From NCBI GenBank assembly GCA_025024175.1, contig QCXZ01000064.1, positions 52,845,325-52,909,324 of the forward strand: a DNA stretch of 64,000 nt. Reading direction: 5' to 3'. Every line of letters starts with the position of its first letter. Position 1 is the first letter of the stretch. Below the pieces are notes generated by a model. The model saw only the letters and a list, made by a program, of their open reading frames with translations. It had not been told where the DNA came from and made no database searches. This document shows, piece by piece, positions 34,510 to 46,514 of this stretch. The DNA comes from Rhyzopertha dominica. Lineage: Eukaryota > Arthropoda > Insecta > Coleoptera > Bostrichidae. A program made the position numbers and the translations under genes.

Positions 34510-35725
34510 CATTGCCTAAAATTCTATTTTAAATGTTATTTTTGTCGAATTTTATTAGTTTTTAAACATGTGTTTTTTGAATAATATCAGTCCTCGAAAA
34601 ATTTTGATAGCAAAAAACGAAATAGTTAGTACATTTATTTATTAGTAATGTTTAACACATTACTAAACAGTCATCATCGTCTGCTAAGCACAGCTTTTAT
34701 AAATGAAATAGTATTAATTTAGACCGGCTTAACTGGTGCATTAGCAGAACTAATTTCTGTATTTCTCGAGTATTAAAATTAACGAGGAAATCCATGAATA
34801 TCAATAAATGTTGTTTCAGCCGAAACAGCTGTAGTATGTGGCGCAGTTACCGCTTCCGATATTTCAAAATTGGCGGATTGACTGTTCTGTTTAAGAAGGA
34901 TTTTATGTTCTGGCTGATAATGTCTGGTCCTTTCAAATAACTTACTAACGATTATGATGTTAACAATAGGAGTGCATGCCACCATCAGAAAAAGAAAGCG
35001 ATTCTCAGGCCAGCGTTCGCTCTTCTCAAATAACACTTCAGCGAAGAGGACGATCCCCCGGTCGATGTTGCACGTCATTGCATCCCGGTGCGCATTTCTA
35101 AGGAGTGGCAACTGCTGCTGATACAGATAAGTGCAGATTCCATTCTCGAGTAAATGCTAGAAATCTGAATTGGAATGCTCTCCGGGAATACCACCAGTGG
35201 ATATCGTAAAATCCCGGATTTTATTTAGAATCAGAGCTGCCCGTTCTACTTACAGTTGTCTGGCGTACCAGAGGGATAATAATGAAACTGCTTTGGATAA
35301 CACCCTGCAAGCATCAAGATATTACTCTAGTGGTTCCGTATACTTATGCACTATCGACAATTTGTGATGCGTACTAAAAAAATCAGTTTTTGGGATGTGA
35401 TCGTGATTGCTGCTTAATACTCTGTGGCGGTATATGAAGTATAGACGAGTAGGTAGTTTGGCATTAAATATTGCCTAGTACAATGCCGAACTGGACTGTA
35501 ATTATAAGCAATAAAGAGGCCAAACTTAAGGAAAAGCAACAGGAGGCGGAAACTAACAGCAATCTTATGGTCAAATCAAAGTGGACGTATTTAGTTCCTA
35601 CCACCGCTGTTTGTACTTATTATGGTATATACACTTCTCTGTTAACAGTGATTGCAAAGACTATAGCGTAAACAAAAATTAAAAATTGCAAACATTTCTA
35701 GTGAAATCTGAGATTTTCAGCTAAT
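34510..35725. other. Unassigned sequence
   Basis: It contains an open 110-codon minus-strand frame (34779-35111) in a less AT-rich segment. I do not recognise it, and no splice or promoter context supports a gene. Confidence 0.4.
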
Positions 35726-35744
35726 GGTGCATGTAGTGAAAATA

Positions 35745-36065
35745 AATGAGAAAGGGGGGTTCGTAACCCAAAAAAAAAACACCTTTAATAGGCAGAAATC
35801 GAAAAACGCATTTAGAAGTTCCGGAAAAGATTATGAAACTGTGAAGGGCATGGAAACAGTTTGTTCTAGAAGAGTGAAACCAAGATGCAATGCTGACATG
35901 TGTGAAAAGCAAGTGCAGTTTTGTTAAATTATTAAAGAATCTCAAAGATACCACCTTTTAATGGCCACTACAAACTTGCAGATACAAATCACCAAGGAGA
36001 GCCTATAGGGCGTCATGGTAAAGTTACAGTTAAACAGACGAGCTGATTCGTCTTGACATATAAGT
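35745..36065 (+). pseudogene. Cys-rich N-terminal fragment of an insect transposon-associated protein family
   Basis: The plus frame contains NRQKSKNAFRSSGKDYETVK and then VKPRCNADMCEKQV. After a stop and a shift, YKLADTNHQGEPIGRHGKV follows. The order R-x-x-G-K-x-Y-x-S/T...R-x-V-K-P-x-C...C-x3-C, then W/Y-x-L-x-D/N-x-x-x-Q, matches, from memory, the N-terminal part of an uncharacterised family found in many copies in insect genomes and probably carried by DNA transposons. No catalytic region follows. The assignment is weak because the family has no well-known name and I cannot align it here. The overlapping minus-strand open frame (35721-35954) is taken to be a shadow. Confidence 0.4.
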
Positions 36066-36069
36066 AGAG

Positions 36070-37930
36070 AAACATACTTCCAAAGATGGAACCACAACAT
36101 CCAGTTGTTTCGCTTTCCAAAATGTATTTATAGTCGCTGCCAGCGGAAGGTCCTAAATGAAAGAATCTATTTATCAGCTCCCATATTTTATGTGTATCTA
36201 TTGACCACTACCAAATTATTTCCTTGCATGTTATAAATGAGAATGGGGTATTTTATAAAAGATGTTTAACGGTCTTCAATTTTACGTTATGAAGGTGACG
36301 GTAAAACAGGTGCGGCAGAAATTGCAACTGTGCTAATAAGGCTTAACACTATATGTCTAAAGGGGTTTCTTTTTCACAAACGGCTACGGCGGTTAAAATA
36401 AAAATAGTATTGTGGCAACCACCTTGTTGTTTACAGTGCTTTATAGTACCAACATCGAAGAAATTTAGCATAGAGTGCTGTTTTCCAAATTATCGAAACT
36501 CTTCCCACGACAAATTTTTATAGATCACGTTGAATAACAATACTAAAATCACAGTTTTTAAGGCTCGATTTGGATCTTAGGAAAGTACATTTAAACCGGC
36601 GTACTTTGAGCCGATTATATAATTATACAAGATTTATAGTCTCTGTGTTCCGAATACATTAATGTTGTCAGGATTGATAATCATACAAATTTTCATAGTT
36701 TGTTCCCAAACTAAAATATTGTTTTTAATAAGAGAATGTAATATTAACTGTGCTTAATAAAACTTTGTTTCGAAATAACTAAAAAACAAAATTTGCTTCA
36801 CCCAGTCATTACAAAGTTTATTTCTCTCAATGATCTCAAATGCTGTTCAAAGATAACCATCCTTTCGACCAACAGAGGCAATACAACTATAGTCTGTAAT
36901 ACTTCTAAAATGTTAACTAAGTTGTTAAATTAATTCGACGCTAGAGAATTTAGAAATCTCTCATCTGTACGGTCTTCAAAAAATTCATAAAAATATATTT
37001 CACTTAGGCCCATGTCTGTACTATTCACCCACCCACATATAGGATCGCCAAGTTCTTTGAGAATTTTCTAAAGGAGTATTAAATATCCCTTTCTACGGTG
37101 TAGAGATCTGTAAATACCCAAATAATCTTAACCGCGTGGATGTACCACCCGGTTTCTGTAATAGCAAAGTAAATGAACCGATGACCCACATTTTCTGTTT
37201 GCAGTAGTTTGTTAACTTACAGATATTGCTGACTAATAATTGCACTGTGTAATAACTTATAACGGTAGAAATGTAAGTAGTACGAAGCGCAGAATGTAGA
37301 AAGAGCGATCCTGCAGATGAGTAAAGATCAGATGGCATTAGGAACAAGGTCTTGTTTCATTTGCAAGTGTACCCCCCTGGATCNTATCACGAAATACCTA
37401 NGCCCTCCTTCACAGCCCCCCCCCCCAGTTCCGCAACACCACCTCTACTAGGCGCAGTTCCACTCCGTCTTTCTTTCTTTCTGTCTGCCTTTTATGTCCT
37501 GAAGATGCCCCTTATAAGGGCAGGCGAAGCGTCGACTCTATTTCTTAAACCGATGCGGTCTATCCCAAAAAGACTAAGATTTCAGTTTGACTGCGGGCGC
37601 TAGAGCGTGTGATCCTACATCTAGCAATAAATTTTAATCCGCTCCTATAGAACCAAGAAAAATTATTTACGACAATTTGTAAAATTAACGACGATATTTA
37701 ACCAATTCTAACATATTCCGTCGACTGCCTACTCGTGGAGTTTTAAAGTTAAGTGGTGGGTTCCAAAGAAACGAGTAGCGACCCTTCACCGTTTTCGTAG
37801 AATGGTGCCTATGCAACTATGTATAAACTTGCAGTTCGTCAGAAAAGACGCATTGTTTCTCGAATGAGAAACGTATCTTGTTAGTCCAAATACTATCATC
37901 CTACGTAGGTATGTTGCATGTTTCAGATCC
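36070..37930. other. Unassigned sequence
   Basis: AT-rich to about 37370. From 37370 to 37610 there is a C-rich run (CCCCCCCCCC at about 37417), CTTTCTTTCTTTCTG, and a hairpin GCCCCTTATAAGGGC at 37507-37521 within CTGAAGATG...GCGAAGCGTCGA, discussed under findings. No gene was recognised. Confidence 0.4.
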
Positions 37931-37939
37931 ACCCGGATA

Positions 37940-38440
37940 ATCCTGAAATTATTGCACTATCGCCGGTTAATTTTCGAGACAAAGTTATCCAGCGCTGTGT
38001 GTGTCGTAAAACCCATTTAATTTACATGCAAATAGACGGCTGCACAGTCTATACATCCACTAAAGAGAATCGTCGCCGAAAAGTTAACACCGAACGCGGC
38101 CACCGCCGCCTTGGGCAATCAAGTCGAATTTTTATCGGTCGGACGGCGATCGAAGCCGCGTTAGTTAATGAGATGTGCTGGGAGATAGCGCTGCCGATGT
38201 ATAAATTAAAGCCACCATAAATCCTTTTCTCGGATCTGCTCGTTTTCCAATAACGTAGGTCCGGGAAGATAAATATTGTCCAATAACAGAATAACGGGCG
38301 GCCGCTTCGACGTATTAGCGATCTAATTTTTACGGTTTTGCTCGCGTATGCGAACAGTTCGCGGTATATATCAAGGGCTAATTGGGGATGTTTTGATAAA
38401 TCGCTCTTACAGTAGATGGAAGCCGGAAATAAATGCGTTC
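37940..38440. other. GC-richer unique island
   Basis: The sequence is clearly richer in G+C and CpG than its flanks (for example CGGCCACCGCCGCC, GGTCGGACGGCGATCG, ACGGGCGGCCGC). It lacks repeats and lies between AT-rich blocks. Opposed open frames of 100 and 134 codons cover it, but neither has recognisable domains, and overlapping frames on both strands are expected in GC-richer DNA. Candidate cis-regulatory DNA or an unrecognised exon; inference only. Confidence 0.3.
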
Positions 38441-38454
38441 CACTTAAGCACATG

Positions 38455-40245
38455 ATGGAAATACATGTACTACAATGCTGTTCAATCAGGTCTCACAATA
38501 GAAAGAACTCTTTCACGCTCTTATGCAGATATGTTGTATAATAGAACACTTGAAATATAGCTAAAATTCGCAAATGCAAAAATTGTAAAATACACTAACC
38601 AGTTGCATATCATTCGTGTTAAGTTTACTCTAGTAAACCCTTCGAAAATATTATATATTATGAAAGCGGTGCAATCAGTTTTAAAAATGAAAATTCAATA
38701 GAGCCTGTGTGTTTTTATGTATTTTATAAAAAGATTATCTGAAGAAAACCAATAAGTTTAGATTAAACCAGCAATAAATTCTTCCTGACAACCCCCTATT
38801 TCCTGTCTGACATGTACCCTCAGCTTCTTCATGATTCCACAATAAAAGTTATAGAAATGGAAGATGTCAAAACGGAGGTATTATGACTCGCCGTTTAAGG
38901 TTCCTTTAGCAAAAAATTGCATTTGTAAAAAATAATGACTCACTGAGCAGTGACCTTTCGGTATTCTGTAAATCAAATGTGTCATCTTCAAGAAAACTGC
39001 CGAAAAGCCATGGCATTATACAATTAGTGCCTCAAAACTGAAGTCATGTAAGCGCTGTGATTTGTATGGCCACATTTATCAAACTGTCTAATATTCTTGA
39101 ACCTACAGATGGTCTATTTGGACCAACTGAATTAATAACAGAGCAACAGCTTCTGAAGTTGAACTTCGCCTGTCACCACATCCAACTATGATCCATATTT
39201 ATATAGGTTTGGGGAGAGATACGAGTATGAACTTATCTACTATCATTACGTTTAAGCAGATATATACTAACAAAATTCAGGCCTAATTTTTCAACTGAAT
39301 GCCAGCTGTGAGCTTATTATAAACAAGCAAAATGGTGCAAAACTTTCTGGATATTTAGAAAGCTCCAGAAAGGGCTTTTTACCTTAATCGGAATCATGGT
39401 ATATTTTTTAGGTCAAGAATCAAAACGACACTGCTTAAGTACAATTTTCACACCACAAGCGGTGCGTGGTAACGCCTTACAACAAAACCCAGAAACTACG
39501 AGTAAAGTAAAAAGAAGGCAGTAGCGTAATAATACATAGAATGAATTGTTGAAAACTTATCCTTAATGGAGCACACACTCCATAGGTAATGATTTAGTGT
39601 TATTAGTGGCTTCACTGTAAAAAACCGCTGCAAATTGAATCATTACTTCCACATTCAATTGTCAAAATGACATTTACGTTTTTATTTTTTATACTAAACG
39701 ATTAGTAATCCGTTTTTGAGCATTTTTTCTCTCTACACATTTTTTTCTAAGGCAAAGCGTCCTCGTGATATTAGCAAAAATATACAAATTTTAAAATCGT
39801 TTTTTTTCCAAATAACTCGATAATTATTAACTTAACAAAAAAATTACAAGAGCGCTTTCTGATCAGAAATGTGATTTTCTATATAATACCAAAATTTAAA
39901 AATAAATCGTACGAGCAGGGTCCAAAATAGGTTTTTTTGGAAATATTTCGAAAATGTCAAAATTTTAGATAAATTTTTAAGACACTTTTTGTGAGAAATT
40001 TTATTTCCTATCTGATGGCATTTTCATTTTTTGAATATATTAAATTCGGAGATATTTATGAAAAACCGTTTTCTTTAAGTGACGCTTTTTTGCTAATATC
40101 TTCTAAACCGTCTGCTGTACCGAAAATTTATAAGAACTAATAATACTCGCAGTTATACTACTAATCACATACTAAAACGAAAAAAATATAAAAAATAAAA
40201 ATTTGCAAAAAGGGTAGTTACCCCCCAATTTTGCCCCCTTCCCGA
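38455..40245. other. AT-rich sequence, in part a decayed dispersed repeat
   Basis: From about 39680 to 40245 the text (ATTTTTAAGACACTTTTTG, GGGTAGTTACCCCCCAATTT and similar) looks like old transposon sequence of a kind common in insects, and it seems to resume at 41485 after the insertion at 40253-41479. No coding potential was found. Confidence 0.4.
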
Positions 40246-40252
40246 TACCCTA

Positions 40253-41479
40253 CCCAACTAGCAACTAACAGCTTTATAATGATCAGGCAAACGTTTATAA
40301 AACAATTTTTATAAAACAGTTGTACTCTTGTAAACATTGTCATAATGTTTATAGAATACTTAAAGATGCAAAAAGGCGCATCTTTATAAAACATTTTAGT
40401 TATATACAGTATCCCATAATGGTTCTAGTAGGTGTTACAGAACAGTTTTGTAGATAGTTATAGAGGTGGTATAAAAATTGCTATAAATCAGTTACAAAAC
40501 GGTTTTATAGCAATTTATTATAAAACAGTTTTATAAATGTTACGGCATTTTCTATTATGCTACAATTCTGTTGCATTCAGCATCTTCAAAGGAATATTTC
40601 GGTGTTTTAACCGATTTGGCGGAGAATGTTTTATTTCTTAACGATTGGGTAAAGTTGCAACCCATATTCCTCTGTAAAATAAAACATGTCCTCACACCAA
40701 GATATATACCGTACCACATGACACAAAATATGCGTAGTATTGAATTGTAGTCACAAGAAACTACTACCAAACAAAATTTTCTGTGAAACATATGCATATA
40801 TGTATACAAAATTTTTAAGCGCTTCAAAAATAATAAGTATTTCATCAATTTAAAAGAAATATTGACAAAATACAAAAAATGTTTTTAATCGTGTGGCATC
40901 TTAAATCTATCTGCATTGATTATAAACCGCATTTTATAATCATTTTTGTTAGAAACATAACTTTTGTATATTACTCTTTTGTAAAAAAAATNATTTTTAG
41001 TGGGCTTTACGCAATGGCGGCCATATATGTTTTTACAATCATGATAATAATATGGCTTCCTCTTTATAAAGCATGATTATCACAGAAGAAATTGCTGTAT
41101 AACAAATTGTTTTTTTACATGTGTCAAATCAAGACTTAATATAATAGTTTTATAGGTGTTCACAAGATGACGATTCAGTGTTGAATAACACATATTTAAA
41201 CTCTTTATAAAATAATTTGTCTCCACTGGAAAAATGTTCTATAAAAAGTTGTGCAAACCTTTATACAATGACTATAAAATGGTACTTAACACTGTTTTAT
41301 AATTTTGCTGTGAAAACGTTTCTAACACTAAACTATATAACAGTTTAGTGTACTGAAGCTGAATACTCGTAGGGGAATACCTTATAAAATATAATGGACG
41401 TCGAGGAAGAATAATAAAACAACAATATAACAAATATGCCTTGCTATTTGGAAATTATAAAATAATTTTGCTTGTTGGG
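40253..41479. mobile_element. Candidate nonautonomous DNA transposon with TTTATAAAAC arrays
   Basis: The left end CCCAACTAGCA (40253-40263) mirrors the right end TGCTTGTTGGG (41469-41479) with one mismatch, and both are flanked by TA. The terminal few hundred bases on each side carry many copies of TTTATAAAAC(A/T) in both orientations, while the middle lacks them, as in other nonautonomous DNA elements with subterminal repeats. Flanking text on both sides (left about 40200-40250, right from 41480) reads like one older repeat interrupted by this insertion. The inverted repeat is only 11 bp and the TA duplication is short, so the superfamily is unresolved. Confidence 0.5.
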
Positions 41480-41587
41480 TACTTACCCCACAAACAATAC
41501 GTCGCTTTGGGGAGTTGAGATTTATACATTTGCCAAATTTCAAGTTCATATATTAAGTCTTTTGAAAGTTATCGTGTCCACAAACAA

Positions 41588-41632
41588 TACCACAGACACA
41601 CATACTTACAGACACACAGACACACAGACAAG
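41588..41632. repeat. Imperfect (ACACAG)n simple repeat
   Basis: ACCACAGACACACATACTTA followed by CAGACACACAGACACACAGA: CA-rich hexamer-like repetition. Confidence 0.85.
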
Positions 41633-42304
41633 AATTTATTTTTGCTCAAATTTTGTTTTTTTTGCGTTTTCGACCATTTTAAAGCGAATGAGCAAATAAA
41701 AATTTTTGAAAATTGTTTTCGCGATACAATACTTCCCATCCGTTGGATGTGGAAGTAAAATAGCCTTCTATACAACATGTAGAAGGCAATTCAAAGTAAT
41801 TTTATAATTCTTGTAGTACGTGCTTGATTTATGTAACAATATTGCCAGATTTGTATTACTACAACATATAGAATCGGACCCCAATTTAATGGACTGCGGT
41901 TCAGTAGTAACGTACGTACGTACTCAGCGCGTAGGAACGATAGCATTTTCCTTGATTGCAGGTAGGCTGTGAGCACTAAAAAGAAAAATTATTTAGGATA
42001 GGACAGACCTATAGTTATAAATGTCAGGCTAATTTATATTTTTAAAAACGGGACGGACTCTTGCTTTTTTTCCGGATTGAGGGAAATGCCGATATGATTA
42101 TATTAGATTAAACAGATTCATCAGCAACTCGGCTACAACAGGAGCACAGNTTCTTAGNATGCAAGATAACCGTCAAAAGCGTTAACGACGGAATCAGATA
42201 TATTTAGTTCTTTATCACCACGTTGCACAGTGGTCGAAATTCACGTAAAAGTTGGTCAAAAGTAGAAGTATTTTTGTGCAAANTTGAAATGTACCATAGG
42301 AGCG

Positions 42305-42775
42305 TTTTTTGGGTCGCTGATTACAATTTTGAAACTGAACTAGAAAATTCAAAATGGCCTATCCAATATGGTGGATAGATTATCTGAAAACTAAATCGAT
42401 TCCAAGAAGAATTAGTATAGAAGGTCTTTTTTGGTCGCCAATTATGACTTTAAAGTTTGAAGTAAAAAATTTAAAATGGTGTATCCTATATGGCTGACAG
42501 GTTTTCTGAAAACTAACTTGATTTAAATGAAAATCAGTACACAGGATTTTTTGGGTTGCCAATAACGAACTTCATGCTTGAAATTGAAAAATTCAAGACT
42601 TATCCAACATGGCAGACAAGGTGTATAGAAACTAACTTGATTTAGACGAAAATTAGTATACAAGTTATACAAGTTATTATATACAAGTATTTTCGGGTTA
42701 CTGATTTCGACCTTCCAGTTTAAAAATTCAAAATGACAGATCTAAGATACCGGAAAAGGTTTTTGATAACTCGAC
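42305..42775. repeat. Four-unit minisatellite, period about 120 bp
   Basis: Units start at the T-run preceding GGGTCGCTGATTAC (42305), GGTCGCCAATTATG (42427), GGGTTGCCAATAACG (42547) and CGGGTTACTGATTTCG (42690), giving spacings of 122, 120 and about 143 bp. Each unit continues with a poorly conserved stretch, AAAATTCAAAATGG-x5-ATCCAATATGG-like text, TTTTCTGAAAACTAACTTGATT and a GAAAATTAGTATA-like end. The longer third spacing is due to local duplication of ATACAAGTTAT. Copies are about 70-80% alike by eye. Tandem arrays with this wording are scattered through insect genomes and may be internal parts of a mobile element; the host element is not identified. Confidence 0.75.
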
Positions 42776-42779
42776 CAAA

Positions 42780-43340
42780 ACGCAAATCATTATGAAAGGG
42801 TATATCTCATGTAATGTAGTAAAATTTCAACAGATTTTTATTCAAATGACAACAGTAAGTAGGTACAATATACAACATGTTTCGTAAACATTTGACAAAA
42901 ATTCAAGGTATGGTTTCTGAGGAATTTTTATGAGAAATCCTTTCAAAGAGAGATAAGCTCTTTCAGAAGGAGCACCCTAAAGACGTTTTTTCTTAATTAT
43001 TTTTGAAGCAGTCCACGTTAAAACAAAATTTGGCATACCGCAAAAACTTTTGAATTCAGAATTTCAAATTCAAACGTAAAAATATTTTTTTTCAGATTTA
43101 ATATAAGCTTATTGCATAATTTTGCCGTCCAGTGTCTATCAGTTATTTTAAGAACTATAGTTATATTTAAAAAAAATCATTTTGCTTCCGCTATTTTGTA
43201 TTCTGATAATTATCCAAGATCCGAAAAACCTGCTGATACAAATGTCTGTAGATTTTTTGAATAAAATCAACGCATTTTAATACTGATTTACTAATATGGC
43301 CTTTGCAACTAATATTTTTTAATTTGATATTTAAAACTAA
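42780..43340. other. Unassigned AT-rich sequence
   Basis: Old-repeat-like AT-rich text between the minisatellite and the LINE relic. No coding signal or inverted repeats were noticed. Confidence 0.45.
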
Positions 43341-43344
43341 CACA

Positions 43345-44037
43345 TACCCTTCAAAATGGAAATTGTAAAAATATTTCCAATTCATAGAAGTCATGACATA
43401 AACAATATTCAAAACTATAGGTCTATTGCACTTTTGTCTGTTCCTAGTAAAATATTTGAAATTATTATTATAGTCGCCTTATTATATGTGTTACATTGAC
43501 GAAATTGAAAAAGTGCAAAAGAAGTTTTTAAGACTTCTGTATTATAAATAGCATCGAGAGTACCGTTTTCATATTTCTTATGCTTCACTAGTAAGTGCAT
43601 TTACAACTTTCAATTTTCGTATTTAAAATCATAAATAATTTATGTGATTGTGTTAATGTGCTGGGTGCAGTTTCTTTTGCGGTTCCGGCTTATAATAGTC
43701 GTTCGCAAAATACATTCTACATTCAGCAGCGGAGGACGAACCTGGCAGTGAACTCTCCCGTCAGAAGAATGTGTGTTTTTGTAAACAAACTTAATTTTTT
43801 GACATCTTTTATGTTTCGCTTGCGATTTTCAAGAACTGTGTTAAAAGGTATTTAGGTTTAAATCAATTTATTTAGTTAAATATTTCTGCATTTCTATTTT
43901 GTTCTTGGTGATTTGTGAAAATGTATAATGCGGGTGCGCTTTAATGTAATTTTATTTTGTTTTTGAATTGTAATCTGTAATTGGGCAAGAATGCCTGTTG
44001 GTTACATAAACAAATAAATAAATAAATAAATAAAAGT
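43345..44037 (+). mobile_element. Non-LTR retrotransposon with the catalytic core deleted
   Basis: The frame at 43352 reads KMEIVKIFPIHRSHDINNIQ and NYRSIALLSVPSKIFEIII, the start of a LINE reverse transcriptase (canonical W-K-x-A-x-V-x-P-I-x-K-S-G-D...NYRPIxxLSxxSKIFE). It then passes directly, at about 43470-43490, into YIDEIEKVQKKFLRLLYYK, the thumb-connection region, followed by FKIINNLCDCVNVLGAVSF and NTFYIQQRRTNLAVNSPVRR in the frame 43595-43855. Motifs A, B and C, which should lie between, are absent. After a 3' untranslated stretch the copy ends in (AAAT)n at 44012-44034, the kind of tail used by jockey- and CR1-like LINEs. The join could be genomic deletion or a recombinant cDNA. Confidence 0.82.
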
Positions 44038-44329
44038 TAGGCGAACAATTTTTTGTGACAATTTGACGTTGTGTGTGTAGCTTGGATACCGTTCACATTA
44101 GAGGGCTAGATGGCCGCTGATATTGAACATTCTACACTCTATTTCCGGGTCTAAATACAGAAAAGCAACCTCTACCGGGTTTCATACAGTTTTGTGTCAA
44201 AACAAAAAAGTTTTTTTGACTTTTGGCCACCTTTTTGATGGTTTCCGACCACTGTGCGTTGCATAATACCTGCAATCATATAATTTTATTATTTGTTACC
44301 GGAGGTAACTTATGTCTCTTGAAAGTTCG

Positions 44330-44700
44330 ACTTCAAATAAACCATATGAATCAAGGCGCTGCTCTTCTGCCATAACTCTTCCGACTTGCTACGCCACTGC
44401 AGGCTGCCGGCGGGCGGGACCGGCACACACGGAACCTGCGAGATCAATACTCCGTGGACCGAAATTCAGGACAGGACTGTTGCTTGTTTATTGTTTCGGC
44501 GGCGTGGGGCCGAGCACGCCGCCGGTCGGCCAGATGGCACATATTTCGCCGGATGCCGAAGATTGGATAATTAACTGACCCTTTTTATTAACCCAAGGAA
44601 AGTGTTGCAGAGATTTCGATATTGCAGTTCCTAGGTCGTGCGATCGGGCCGCTGCTGGGATGTTCGAGGGGAAGGAAAACACTCGCGTAGGAGATACGAG
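44330..44700. other. GC-rich unique island
   Basis: Strongly GC-rich compared with flanks (GCCGGCGGGCGGGACCGGC, GGCGGCGTGGGGCCGAGC). Open frames run on both strands (44312-44578, 44386-44574, 44488-44715 minus) but none is recognisable. It may be a CpG-rich regulatory or exon-like segment, or part of an unknown element. Confidence 0.3.
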
Positions 44701-44854
44701 AAATCGCGGTAGCAAGAGATTCGTGTTCTTGTTTTGTTTCGATGATTAAAACATGGAATAATGTAACAATGGTGTGTCATACAGATGCGTATGGTAACCA
44801 TTAAGTGGTTTATGTTTTGAGAGCCGGAAAAAGGATGTACTATTTTTAATCTTA

Positions 44855-46438
44855 CATAGATAAAACTGTTTGTTTGGATTTATAAAATCAATTTGTTTGA
44901 CTTACATTTCTTTAGGTCCAACAAATTTATTTTCAAACAAACAAATTTTATTTGTAAGAAGAATATCATTTTGTTTGTAACTATTATACCATTTATTTGA
45001 GATCGAACAGAACTTGCGAGTTCAAGTAACCTAATAATTATTTGAGTGAATAAAATATTATTTTTCACGGTCAAACAATTTCAATCCAAAGAGTTAAAAT
45101 TTCAAACATTTAAATTAAATGCTTTGAAGAATTATATCAACAAAAGTAAATGCTTGTTTCTAATAAACATATCTTTCGTTAAATCAGTGTTCCTTTTTGT
45201 TATTCAACTATTTAAATGTTCAACTCAAACACACCTGTTGTTACAGCAAACAACATGTATTTAAACAGAATAAATAATGCTTTATTGCAACAATCTGTTT
45301 TTGGATACAAGAAATAACTGTTTGAATTTGCGTGAGCCACTAGCAAAGTGGAAGTTTAGGCTTCCGCTTCTTTAGCCATGGTTGGACACTGGACAGAATG
45401 TATCAAGGTAAATCGGGAAAAGCCGCCGTTATTTGTTTCTTATTATTGTCAGTTTATTTCATTAAATTGTGAAACAAAAGAGGATGGTCACAGATTTTAA
45501 AAATAAGTATGAAGCCTAAATAAAGTATTTGCTTAATATGATGTGAAAAATAAGGCATTCAAACAAGCACATGATCGGTAACGTAAGCTCTGTTACAAAA
45601 TGACCATCTATGATTCGTAAGGATGTTAATTACGGCGTTGTTTTTCTACATCTTGAAGTAGGTATATGTTAGTAAAGTCTGCTCAATGAAGTGCCCTATT
45701 TGTACCAAACTACTATTACAAGTAATGCGTTATTTATTCAGTATATTTGTAATACTATCACATATTGCATTTTTAATTACAAGAAACAACATTTATACGC
45801 TCTATAAAAAACAGAAAGCCACAGGAATACACTTGCGTAAAATACATAGACATATCGAAGTGGGTTAATCAGAATTTATTTCTTTAACTTAAAAACAATT
45901 TATTTATATGCTTAAAGGGTTTGTTTCAATTCAATATTCAATCTAATTGAAAAATATATATATTTCATTAAAATTCACATGCAATTTGCTGCAATAACAG
46001 AGATAATGAATTGAGCATATGAATTCTTTCAGTCAAACAATTGTTTAATTCCAGGAATTAGCTGTTTCATTGGACTAAATCAGTGATATCTTTAATGCAA
46101 AGAAATATTTATTTGGTATGCAGAGAATCACTTACCTCCTCTCTGATTCCAAACAAATATTTGTTTCAGTCAAATTTAGTCATATGTTTATTCCAAACAT
46201 CTTCATGGTCTAGTGAAACAAATACTTTGTTCTACAAAGGAAATGATTATTCTTGATTCAATAGTTTCAAAATTTAATATAAAGCTTTGTATATATTATG
46301 TTAAATAAATGTTATTTTAGCCGCTTCAAGATTTTTGAGGGTTTGAAACAAACAAATCATTTACTTCGCCATATACAAACAAATAATTTGTTTGCTGTAA
46401 ATATTTTTTTTTCTTACAAACAAATTGTTCTCTCTGTG
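44855..46438. mobile_element. Candidate nonautonomous element with CAAACAAAT arrays
   Basis: Clusters of CAAACAAAT/ATTTGTTTG in both orientations occupy 44870-45000 and 45900-46430, with fewer copies between. The outer ends CATAGATAAAACTGTTTGTTT (44855) and the reverse complement of AAACAAATTGTTCTCTCTGTG (ending 46438) match at about 15 of 21 positions. The flanks do not show a clean target duplication, so the limits are approximate. The architecture is the same as in the hAT element at 211-1363. Confidence 0.35.
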
Positions 46439-46514
46439 TACCTTCCACGATCTGGTCAGTATAGTGGTAAATGGCGATAGGTAAAATTGGAAAGAAGCAA
46501 TTCTCTTTCTATAT

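Noticed and set aside
34779..35111. 110-codon minus frame starting MPLLRNAHRDAMTC
   Set aside because: No family resemblance and no supporting signals; left as unassigned.
38049..38453. 134-codon minus-strand open frame in the GC-richer island
   Set aside because: Opposed by a 100-codon plus frame; basic low-complexity composition without domains; expected for GC-richer DNA.
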